Assembly (NCBI GenBank): GCA_002421915.1
Contig: DISA01000061.1
Location: forward strand, 21,092-38,933
From: Gallionellaceae bacterium UBA6222
GTDB taxonomy: Bacteria; Pseudomonadota; Gammaproteobacteria; Burkholderiales; Gallionellaceae
Reading direction: 5' to 3'
Length of the DNA: 17,842 nucleotides
Under the pieces are notes generated by a model, which saw only the letters and a list, made by a program, of their open reading frames with translations, ran no database searches and had not been told where the DNA came from. Of this stretch, positions 1 to 7,028 are shown one piece after another. Numbering within the stretch: position 1 is the stretch's first letter; every line of letters begins with the position of its first letter. The translations under genes and the position numbers were made by a program.

Positions 1-3000
1 GCCGACGTAGTCGTTGCCCTCGCCCTCCAGCTGAAAAGTGATGCCATGCGCAAGAAAGGCACCAAAACTTTGGCCTGCGGTACCCAGCAATTTCACGCGG
101 ATGGTATCGTCCGGTAGCCCCGTATTGCCATAACGCCTCGCCACTTCATACGACAACATGGTTCCGACGCTCCGATTCACATTGCGAATCCGGGTCTCGA
201 TGGTTACCACCCGCTTGCCGTCAAGCGCTTCTTTTGCCTGTGCGATCAGTTCGTTGTCCAGTGCTTTGTCCAGCCCGTGATCCTGCTCCTCGGCATGGCG
301 ACGCGCGACACTCGCCGCCACCTGCGGCTGATGAAATACCCTGGAAAAATTCAGGCCCTTGGCTTTCCAGTGATCAATGCCGGCGCGCATGTCGAGCAAG
401 TCACTGCGCCCAATCAAGTCTTCAAACTTGCGCATACCCATTTGCGCCATCAATTCGCGCACTTCTTCGGCGACAAAGAAAAAATAGTTCACTACGTGCT
501 CCGGCTGGCCGGTAAATTTCTTGCGCAGTGCCGGATCTTGCGTGGCAACCCCGACCGGGCAGGTGTTGAGATGACACTTGCGCATCATGACGCACCCTTC
601 CACCACCAAGGGTGCGGTGGCAAAGCCGAATTCGTCGGCACCCAGCAGGGCGCCGATCAGCACATCGCGCCCGGTCTTCAGTTGGCCATCGACCTGAACC
701 GCGATCCGCCCGCGCAATTGATTCAGCACCAGCGTCTGTTGCGCCTCCGACAAGCCCAGTTCCCATGGCGTGCCGGCATGTTTGATCGACGACAGCGGCG
801 AAGCACCGGTGCCGCCATCGAAACCGGAGATGACGACATGATCCGCCTTGGCCTTGGATACACCCGCCGCTACCGTGCCCACACCAACTTCCGACACCAA
901 CTTGACCGAAATGGAAGCGGAGGGGTTGGAATTTTTCAGGTCATGGATAAGCTGTGCCAAGTCTTCGATGGAATAAATATCGTGGTGTGGCGGTGGCGAA
1001 ATGAGGCCAACACCCGGTACTGAATGGCGTAATTTGCCGATGTATTCGGATACTTTACCGCCGGGCAGCTGCCCGCCCTCGCCCGGCTTGGCACCTTGGG
1101 CCATCTTGATCTGGATTTGGTCGGCACTGGCCAGATATTCCGCAGTCACCCCGAAGCGGCCGGAGGCCACTTGCTTGATGCGCGAGCGCAACGAGTCGCC
1201 GGATAGCATGGTTTTATCCGCTTCGATGCGGTTCTTGCCGATAATCTCGGACAGCTTCTCACCACCGTGCAGCACTTTGAAACGGTTGGCATCTTCGCCG
1301 CCCTCACCCGTATTCGACTTGCCGCCGATGCGGTTCATGGCAATGGCGAGCGTGGTGTGCGCTTCGGTGGAGATTGCACCGAGCGAGATTGCACCGGTGG
1401 CGAAACGTTTGACGATTTCTTTCGCTGATTCAACCTGCTCCAAGGGTATGGCTGCACCCGCCGATTTGACCTCGAACAGACCGCGCAGTGTCATCTGGCG
1501 CCTGGTCTGGTCATTGATGAGTTTGGCGTACTCCTTGTAGGTCGTGTAGTTGTTGGCGCGTGTCGCGTGCTGCAGCTTGGCAATGGAATCGGGCGTCCAG
1601 GTGTGATCTTCACCGCGAGTACGCCAGGCATACTCGCCCCCCGCGTCGAGCATGTCCGCCAGCAGTGGATCATTGCCGAATGCCGACGCGTGCATGCGCA
1701 GCGCTTCCTCGGCCACTTCTTGCAGGCCGATCCCCTCGATTTGCGTGGCGGTGCCGGGAAAATAACGCTCGACAAACTTGCTGTTGAGACCGACTGCTTC
1801 AAAAATTTGCGACCCGCAATAGGACTGGTAAGTGGAGATGCCCATCTTGGACATCACCTTGAGCAAACCCTTGTTGATTGCCTTGATGAAGCGTTTTTGC
1901 GCATCCTGCACCGTTACACCTGTCGGCAACTGCAGCGCGGCAAGCGTGTCAAACGCCAACCACGGATACACTGCTTCGGCACCATAACCGGCGAGCAGGG
2001 CAAAGTGATGGACTTCGCGAACGGAACCGGTTTCAACTACCAACCCGGTGCTGGTACGCTGCCCGGCACGCACCAGATGATGGTGCACCGCCGCCGTGGC
2101 CAGCAAGGCCGGGATCGCCACATGCTTCGCGGACACCGTGCGATCCGAAAGGATCAGCACGTTGTAACCTGCAGCCGCCGCTTTGTCCGCCGTCGTACAC
2201 AGCGACTTCAGTGCAGCTTTACATCCGTCCGCACCATTCTTCACCGGGTAGGTGATATCCAGCACTTTTGATTTGTATTTGCCCTTGGTCAGCTTGTCGA
2301 TGCCATGCAGCTTGGCTGCATCCTCGTGCGACAGCACCGGCTGGTGCACCTCCAGGCGCGGCGCGGGTGTTGTCTCGTCCACGCCAAGCAGGTTGGGCTT
2401 GGATCCAATGAACGAAGTGAGCGACATCACGATCTCTTCCCGGATCGGATCGATGGGTGGATTGGTTACTTGTGCAAACAGCTGCTGGAAATAGTTATAG
2501 AAGACTTTGCTCTTGCCCGACAGCACAGGCAGCGCGCTATCGGTGCCCATGGAACCGGTCGCTTCTTCTCCCGCATTGGCCATCGGCAGCAGGATGAACT
2601 TGAGCTCTTCCTGGGTATAGCCAAATGCCTGCTGCGCATCGAGCAAGGCTGCCGGTGTGCTGACCCTGCGGGTGACAACAGGCAGATCATCGAGGAAATA
2701 GCGTGATTGCTCAATCCACTTGCGATACGGCTTGGCGGTGGCGATCTGGTGCTTCAGTTCAACATCGTCCACGATGCGTCCAGCCTGCATGTCAATAAGA
2801 AACATCTTGCCCGGCTGCAGGCGCCATTTCTTGACGATCTTTTGTTCGGGAATCGGCAATACACCCATCTCGGAGGCCATCAACACCACGTCATCGTCCG
2901 TGATCAGATAGCGCGCCGGACGCAGGCCGTTGCGATCCAGCGTCGCGCCGATCATACGCCCGTCGGTGAAAGCCACGGCAGCCGGGCCGTCCCACGGCTC

Positions 3001-4047
3001 CATCAGTGCGGCGTGATATTCATAGAATGCGCGGCGCTCTTCGTCCATCAGCGGATTGCCCGCCCATGCTTCAGGGATCATCAACGTCATCGCATGCGGC
3101 AGCGAATAGCCGCCCGCCACCAGCAACTCCAGCGCATTGTCGAAACAGGCGGAGTCAGACTGGCCTTCGGTGATCAGCGGCCACAATTTTTCCAGATCTT
3201 CGCCAAGAAGTTTGGAGGACATCGCGGCGTGGCGCGCCGCCATCCAGTTCACATTACCGCGCAAGGTATTGATTTCGCCATTGTGCGCAATCATACGGAA
3301 CGGGTGTGCCAGATTCCAGGTCGGGAAGGTGTTGGTGGAGAAACGTTGATGCACCAGGGCAAATGCACTCACCACCCGGGTATCCTGCAAATCGCAAAAA
3401 TACTTGCCGACCTGGTCGGCCAGCAACATGCCCTTATAAACGATGGTGCGCGACGATAGCGAGGGCACGTAGAAGCCTTCGCCTTGCCCCTTGCCCAATT
3501 TGCTGATTGCATGCTCTGCCGTTTTGCGGATAACGAATAGCTTGCGCTCGAACGCATCCTGATCCGGCGTTTTCTTGCCGCATCCGACGAATACCTGACG
3601 CACCACGGGCTCGACCGCCTTGACGCTTTCACCCAGAGTGCTGTTATCAACCGGCACATCGCGCCAGGCCAACAAAATTTGACCTTCAGCCTGGATCTTT
3701 TCGGCCAGGATATTTTCACATGCAGCACGCGCCTCCGCATCGCGCGGCAGGAACAGCATGCCGACTCCGTACTCGCCCACCGGAGGCAGCTGGATGTTGC
3801 CCCAGCCCATTTCATCGCGCAGGAAGCGGTCCGGAATCTGAATCAGAATACCTGCCCCGTCGCCCGCCAAAGGATCGGCACCCACCGCGCCGCGGTGCGT
3901 CAGATTTTCCAGAATCCGCAATCCCTGGCTGACCCTGTCGTGACTGGTTTGACCCTTGATATGTGCGACGAAACCGACCCCACATGCATCATGTTCATGG
4001 CGCGGGTCGTACAGACCTTGCCGCGCCGGCAACGAAGAATTGTTCAC
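1..4047 (-). CDS. gltB: Glutamate synthase (NADPH) large subunit, 3' end outside window
   Basis: Large (alpha) subunit of glutamate synthase, which transfers the amide nitrogen of glutamine to 2-oxoglutarate in ammonia assimilation. The 1349 codons seen here read open from a GTG at 4047 to base 1, where the frame spells LEGEGNDYVG, the start of the C-terminal GXGXG beta-helix domain; the stop lies beyond the window. Residue 22 is Cys in HEHDACGVGF, so, as in the family, a 21-residue propeptide should be removed to expose the N-terminal nucleophile Cys of the class II amidotransferase domain. The central domain and the FMN-binding synthase domain follow. Cys1152, Cys1158 and Cys1163 form the CX5CX4C motif of the [3Fe-4S] cluster. 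The GTG is chosen because an in-frame TGA lies five codons upstream and GAGGTGA sits about 7 bases before it. gltD, the small subunit, is expected beyond base 1. I checked the frame at both ends and in several internal stretches and saw no break. Confidence 0.96.
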   Translation of the reverse strand, partial: MNNSSLPARQGLYDPRHEHDACGVGFVAHIKGQTSHDRVSQGLRILENLTHRGAVGADPLAGDGAGILIQIPDRFLRDEMGWGNIQLPPVGEYGVGMLFLPRDAEARAACENILAEKIQAEGQILLAWRDVPVDNSTLGESVKAVEPVVRQVFVGCGKKTPDQDAFERKLFVIRKTAEHAISKLGKGQGEGFYVPSLSSRTIVYKGMLLADQVGKYFCDLQDTRVVSAFALVHQRFSTNTFPTWNLAHPFRMIAHNGEINTLRGNVNWMAARHAAMSSKLLGEDLEKLWPLITEGQSDSACFDNALELLVAGGYSLPHAMTLMIPEAWAGNPLMDEERRAFYEYHAALMEPWDGPAAVAFTDGRMIGATLDRNGLRPARYLITDDDVVLMASEMGVLPIPEQKIVKKWRLQPGKMFLIDMQAGRIVDDVELKHQIATAKPYRKWIEQSRYFLDDLPVVTRRVSTPAALLDAQQAFGYTQEELKFILLPMANAGEEATGSMGTDSALPVLSGKSKVFYNYFQQLFAQVTNPPIDPIREEIVMSLTSFIGSKPNLLGVDETTPAPRLEVHQPVLSHEDAAKLHGIDKLTKGKYKSKVLDITYPVKNGADGCKAALKSLCTTADKAAAAGYNVLILSDRTVSAKHVAIPALLATAAVHHHLVRAGQRTSTGLVVETGSVREVHHFALLAGYGAEAVYPWLAFDTLAALQLPTGVTVQDAQKRFIKAINKGLLKVMSKMGISTYQSYCGSQIFEAVGLNSKFVERYFPGTATQIEGIGLQEVAEEALRMHASAFGNDPLLADMLDAGGEYAWRTRGEDHTWTPDSIAKLQHATRANNYTTYKEYAKLINDQTRRQMTLRGLFEVKSAGAAIPLEQVESAKEIVKRFATGAISLGAISTEAHTTLAIAMNRIGGKSNTGEGGEDANRFKVLHGGEKLSEIIGKNRIEADKTMLSGDSLRSRIKQVASGRFGVTAEYLASADQIQIKMAQGAKPGEGGQLPGGKVSEYIGKLRHSVPGVGLISPPPHHDIYSIEDLAQLIHDLKNSNPSASISVKLVSEVGVGTVAAGVSKAKADHVVISGFDGGTGASPLSSIKHAGTPWELGLSEAQQTLVLNQLRGRIAVQVDGQLKTGRDVLIGALLGADEFGFATAPLVVEGCVMMRKCHLNTCPVGVATQDPALRKKFTGQPEHVVNYFFFVAEEVRELMAQMGMRKFEDLIGRSDLLDMRAGIDHWKAKGLNFSRVFHQPQVAASVARRHAEEQDHGLDKALDNELIAQAKEALDGKRVVTIETRIRNVNRSVGTMLSYEVARRYGNTGLPDDTIRVKLLGTAGQSFGAFLAHGITFQLEGEGNDYVG

Positions 4048-4165
4048 CTTGCTTTCACCTCAATCATTCAACTAAACGGCGGCAGATGCCTGCCGTGCCG
4101 AAAATTCATCCAAAAGGGCGGGAATGCTACCTTAAACCTGACCCCAAGGGCAACCCGCGCCCCGG
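4048..4165. other. dgt-gltB intergenic gap (gltB leader)
   Basis: A 118-base gap between dgt and gltB, both on the minus strand. It holds a short hairpin (6-base-pair stem CGGCAG/CTGCCG, arms at 4080-4085 and 4090-4095) without a U-tract, so it is not a convincing terminator. A weak minus-strand promoter-like pair, TTGCCC and TAGCAT with an 18-base spacer, can be drawn in the dgt-proximal half. gltB may therefore be read through from dgt, start from its own promoter, or both. No protein gene is seen here. Confidence 0.3.
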
Positions 4166-5290
4166 TCAAATCTCATCAATCGCAAAAATCCGGCGATGTT
4201 CGCGTATCGCATAGCGGTCGGTCATACCGGCAATGTAGTCCGCCACCGACCGCGCGAGCTCTGTGTCTGCCTGCACCCTCGAGGTTGGCGGCAGCAGGCG
4301 CGGGTCGTCAGTGAAGGCCGCAAAGAGATCGCGGATTACGCGCCGCGCCTTGGCACTCATGCGCATCACACGGTAATGCCGATACAGGTGAGTGTGCAAA
4401 AAAGATTTAAGTTCACCGTTGGCTGCTTTCATTTCCGGGCTGAACGCCACCAGCGGGGGCACCGCACGCACGTCGGCCACAGACTCCGGATGCGCCAGCC
4501 GGATGTTGCTCTCTGACTGCCCGATCAAATCGGTGATCAGTGTGTTGATCATGCGCCGCACCGTTTCATGCACCACGCGGCGCTCCGCCAAATCGGGGTG
4601 GGCAGCGCGCACCTGTTCCAGATGCTTGGCAAATAGTTTCACTTCCGCCAGTTGTTCCAGCGTGAGCAGGCCAGAACGTAGCCCGTCGTCCACATCGTGA
4701 TTGTTGTAGGCAATCTCGTCTGCCAAATTGGCGATCTGCGCTTCGAGCGAGGGGCGCCGGTCCTCGAGAAAACGGGCTCCCACATCACCCAGTTTCACGG
4801 CATGCGCGCGCGAACAGTGTTTGAGGATACCTTCGCGCGTTTCAAAGCAGAGATTGAGTCCGTCAAAGGCGGCGTAGCGCTCTTCCAGCACGTCCACCAC
4901 ACGCAGTGATTGCAGGTTGTGTTCGAACCCGCCGTGATCCTTCATGCACTCGTTGAGTGCCTCCTGTCCGGCGTGGCCGAACGGCGTATGACCGAGATCG
5001 TGCGCGAGCGAAATTGCCTCGACTAGGTCTTCGTTCAGGCGCAGGTAACGCGCGATCGATCGTCCGATCTGCGCGACTTCGATGCTGTGGGTGAGGCGGG
5101 TTCTGAACAGGTCGCCTTCGTGATTGACGAAGACTTGTGTTTTATATTCCAGGCGGCGAAAGGCAGCAGAGTGGATGATGCGGTCGCGGTCGCGCTGAAA
5201 CTCACCGCGCCCCGTGGGGGCAGGTTCCTCCACGAGCCGGCCACGTTCGCTCGTTTGCACTGCATAGGATGCCGGCACACGATCATTCAC
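4166..5290 (-). CDS. dgt: Deoxyguanosinetriphosphate triphosphohydrolase-like protein (HD family)
   Basis: Cytoplasmic HD-superfamily dNTP triphosphohydrolase of 374 aa, which releases triphosphate from dNTPs and so helps set nucleotide pools. The metal site is visible in order: His68 (RLTHS), His97-Asp98 (AHDLGHTPFGH) and Asp191 (LADEIAYNNHD). Length and motif spacing fit the shorter dGTPase-like subfamily common in Betaproteobacteria rather than the longer E. coli Dgt; the exact nucleotide preference cannot be read from sequence. The start is taken as GTG at 5290 because GGAG lies 7 bases upstream. The frame stays open to an ATG at 5341, but that would put 17 unlikely residues inside the aroB 3' end. 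With the GTG start, dgt overlaps aroB by 8 bases, which suggests translational coupling within an aroKB-dgt unit. Confidence 0.93.
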   Translation of the reverse strand: MNDRVPASYAVQTSERGRLVEEPAPTGRGEFQRDRDRIIHSAAFRRLEYKTQVFVNHEGDLFRTRLTHSIEVAQIGRSIARYLRLNEDLVEAISLAHDLGHTPFGHAGQEALNECMKDHGGFEHNLQSLRVVDVLEERYAAFDGLNLCFETREGILKHCSRAHAVKLGDVGARFLEDRRPSLEAQIANLADEIAYNNHDVDDGLRSGLLTLEQLAEVKLFAKHLEQVRAAHPDLAERRVVHETVRRMINTLITDLIGQSESNIRLAHPESVADVRAVPPLVAFSPEMKAANGELKSFLHTHLYRHYRVMRMSAKARRVIRDLFAAFTDDPRLLPPTSRVQADTELARSVADYIAGMTDRYAIREHRRIFAIDEI

Positions 5291-6368
5291 CGCACGACTC
5301 CAATGTTTGCCGCAACAGGCCGTCCGGGATGTTGCTTTCAATCACAGCCTGCCCCAACGCCTTTAACAATATGAAGCGTATCCTGCCCGCCTCTACTTTT
5401 TTGTCGAGCCCCATAAGCTGCTGGTACTTTTCCGCCCCCAATGCGGGAGCGACGACCGGCAACCCGGCACGCTGCAATAGCGTGCGCACCCGCTGTACTT
5501 CCGCCTCCTTCAGCCATCCCAGCCGCCGCGACAAATCCGCCGCCATGACAGTCCCTGCCGCGACCGCCTCGCCGTGCAGCCATACACCATAGCCCATACC
5601 ATTCTCGATGGCGTGACCAAAGGTATGTCCGAGATTGAGCAAAGCGCGCTCGCCACTTTCGCGCTCGTCGGCGGCTACGACTTCCGCCTTGTTCTGGCAG
5701 CTGCGGGCAATGGCGTATTGCAGAGATGTCTTGTCGCGCGCGCGCAACTTGTCCATATTGGTTTCCAGCCACTCTAAAAATGACAAGTCACGGATCAGTC
5801 CGTATTTGATCACCTCGGCCAAGCCGGCACTCAACTCCTTGTCCGGTAAGGTCTCCAGAGTATCGGTATCCGCCAGCACCAATTGTGGCTGGTAGAAAGC
5901 ACCGATCATGTTCTTGCCTAGCGGATGGTTGATGCCGGTTTTGCCGCCGACCGAGGAATCCACTTGCGCCAGAAGGGTCGTCGGAATTTGAATAAAGGGC
6001 ACGCCGCGCAAGTATGTTGCGGCGGCAAAGCCGGTCATATCGCCGATGACACCGCCACCCAGCGCGATCAACGGGGTGCCGCGCTCGCTGCGGACTGATA
6101 AAAGTTCGTTATAAATTACATTGATCGAATCCGCATTCTTGTATTGCTCGCCATCTGCCAACACGATGCCGCTGCAGCGCACGCCCTGTCGTTCGAGAGT
6201 TGACTGCAAGCGGTCGAGATACAAGGGCGCCACTGTAGTGTTGGTCACGATCACCGCCCGTTTGCCCGGCAGATGGGGCAACAGCAGCTCCGCGGTTCGC
6301 TGCAGCAGACCGCTACCTACATGAATGGGATAACTGCGCTCGGCCAGGCCCACTGTCAGCGTTTGCAT
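5283..6368 (-). CDS. aroB: 3-dehydroquinate synthase, probable internal translation start within aroKB
   Basis: The 361-residue AroB portion starts with ATG at 6368, opening MQTLTVGLAERSYPI, which looks like a standard AroB N-terminus. AGGAGG lies exactly 8 bases upstream, by far the best ribosome binding site in this operon. Free AroB is therefore probably translated from the same mRNA, independently of or in addition to the fusion protein. AroB converts DAHP to 3-dehydroquinate using NAD and a divalent metal in the cytoplasm. That the protein is made from this start is inference; the start signal itself is seen directly. The 3' end overlaps the dgt start by 8 bases. Confidence 0.6.
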   Translation of the reverse strand: MQTLTVGLAERSYPIHVGSGLLQRTAELLLPHLPGKRAVIVTNTTVAPLYLDRLQSTLERQGVRCSGIVLADGEQYKNADSINVIYNELLSVRSERGTPLIALGGGVIGDMTGFAAATYLRGVPFIQIPTTLLAQVDSSVGGKTGINHPLGKNMIGAFYQPQLVLADTDTLETLPDKELSAGLAEVIKYGLIRDLSFLEWLETNMDKLRARDKTSLQYAIARSCQNKAEVVAADERESGERALLNLGHTFGHAIENGMGYGVWLHGEAVAAGTVMAADLSRRLGWLKEAEVQRVRTLLQRAGLPVVAPALGAEKYQQLMGLDKKVEAGRIRFILLKALGQAVIESNIPDGLLRQTLESCGE

Positions 6369-6941
6369 CGCACCATCCTCCTGATTATTGTGAAATCCCT
6401 GTAATGCAACCAGCCTTTCCAGCAATTTCGTCAGTAACATATGCACACTCTGTTTTCCGGTATGCATCACGATGTCCGCAATTTCCAGATAACAGGGGTC
6501 GCGTTGATCATACAAGGATTGCAACTTCGCATGAGGGTCTGCTGTTTGCAATAATGGGCGGTTGTGATCATGGCGGGTGCGATGCCAAAGGTCATGCACG
6601 CTGCTTTTCAGATAGACCACCACACCGCACCGTTTAAGTAACGCTCGATTGGCTTGGCTTAACGGTGCGCCACCGCCGGTCGCCAATACCATATTCTCAC
6701 GCTGTGCCAATTCTGCCAGCGCGGCGCTTTCGCGCTGGCGAAAGCCGGCTTCGCCTTCCACGTCAAATATGTGGGGAATCGTCACCCCGGTACGGCGTTG
6801 GATTTCCTCGTCACTGTCGACAAAGATTTTTTGCAGTTTTTTGGCGAGCAGCCTGCCCACCGTGGTCTTGCCGCTGCCGGGCATTCCCACCAGGATAATA
6901 TTTCCCGATATTTGTTTGGCGGAAGAAAGATTGGTAATCAT
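5283..6941 (-). CDS. aroKB: Fused shikimate kinase / 3-dehydroquinate synthase (AroK-AroB)
   Basis: A single open frame of 552 codons carries two shikimate-pathway enzymes. Residues 1 to about 178 are shikimate kinase: Walker A GMPGSGKTT (19-27), shikimate-binding Asp42/Asp44 in DSDEE, an Arg in FRQRE (68-70), GGG (89-91) and a lid Arg128. Residues 192-552 are a full-length 3-dehydroquinate synthase. Its NAD-binding GGGVIGD and TTLLAQVDSSVGGKT are present, as are the metal ligands Glu (GLAEVIKYG), His (GHTFGHA) and His (HGEAV), at 185, 248 and 265 in AroB numbering. About 14 hydrophilic residues join the domains. In most proteobacteria these are two adjacent genes; here no stop separates them. 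ATG at 6941 is preferred over an upstream in-frame GTG at 6971, though neither has a good ribosome binding site. The gene lies just after the pilQ terminator, as aroK often follows pilQ. Confidence 0.88.
   Translation of the reverse strand: MITNLSSAKQISGNIILVGMPGSGKTTVGRLLAKKLQKIFVDSDEEIQRRTGVTIPHIFDVEGEAGFRQRESAALAELAQRENMVLATGGGAPLSQANRALLKRCGVVVYLKSSVHDLWHRTRHDHNRPLLQTADPHAKLQSLYDQRDPCYLEIADIVMHTGKQSVHMLLTKLLERLVALQGFHNNQEDGAMQTLTVGLAERSYPIHVGSGLLQRTAELLLPHLPGKRAVIVTNTTVAPLYLDRLQSTLERQGVRCSGIVLADGEQYKNADSINVIYNELLSVRSERGTPLIALGGGVIGDMTGFAAATYLRGVPFIQIPTTLLAQVDSSVGGKTGINHPLGKNMIGAFYQPQLVLADTDTLETLPDKELSAGLAEVIKYGLIRDLSFLEWLETNMDKLRARDKTSLQYAIARSCQNKAEVVAADERESGERALLNLGHTFGHAIENGMGYGVWLHGEAVAAGTVMAADLSRRLGWLKEAEVQRVRTLLQRAGLPVVAPALGAEKYQQLMGLDKKVEAGRIRFILLKALGQAVIESNIPDGLLRQTLESCGE
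6377..6382 (-). promoter_or_regulatory. Perfect Shine-Dalgarno (AGGAGG) for aroB inside the aroKB frame
   Basis: On the minus strand AGGAGG is followed by an 8-base spacer and then ATG at 6368. It is embedded in the linker codons of the fused frame, where it encodes Gln-Glu-Asp. It looks like a retained signal from a two-gene ancestor and decides the likely internal start of AroB. Confidence 0.8.
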
Positions 6942-6948
6942 TGCGGAA

Positions 6949-6978
6949 ATTGTAGCTGAATTACGCTGCACTGCAGTA
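6949..6978 (-). promoter_or_regulatory. Possible aroK promoter just downstream of the pilQ terminator
   Basis: On the minus strand TACAAT (6954-6949) matches the -10 consensus at five of six bases and lies just beyond the pilQ terminator, where a new promoter would be needed. The upstream -35 element is poor: ACTGCA at 17 bases, or TTACTG at 19. Transcription would start almost at the ATG at 6941, giving a nearly leaderless message, in keeping with the lack of a ribosome binding site there. Weak evidence. Confidence 0.3.
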
Positions 6979-7005
6979 AAACAAAGCCCGGCTTGCGCCG
7001 GGCTT
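6977..7005 (-). terminator. Intrinsic terminator after pilQ
   Basis: A perfect 9-base-pair stem, AAGCCCGGC/GCCGGGCTT, with a 4-base loop (arms 6984-6992 and 6997-7005). Read on the minus strand it is followed by TGTTTTA, giving a U-rich tract. It starts 24 bases after the pilQ stop and separates the pil operon from aroKB. The plus-strand side has only a short A/T-mixed tail, so the minus direction is preferred. Confidence 0.85.
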
Positions 7006-7028
7006 CAAATCCATCCGCCACTGCGGGA

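Noticed and set aside
277..1023. Long plus-strand open frames opposite gltB (also 1567-2271, 2707-3459, 3679-4314)
   Set aside because: They are antisense shadows of a continuous gltB frame whose translation is unmistakable. Their own translations are Arg/His/Gln-rich with no recognisable domain.
4080..4103. A sigma-54-like GGCACGGCAGGC stretch and hairpin upstream of gltB
   Set aside because: The GG and GC doublets do not have the required -24/-12 spacing, and the hairpin lacks a U-tract, so neither a nitrogen-type promoter nor a terminator can be claimed.
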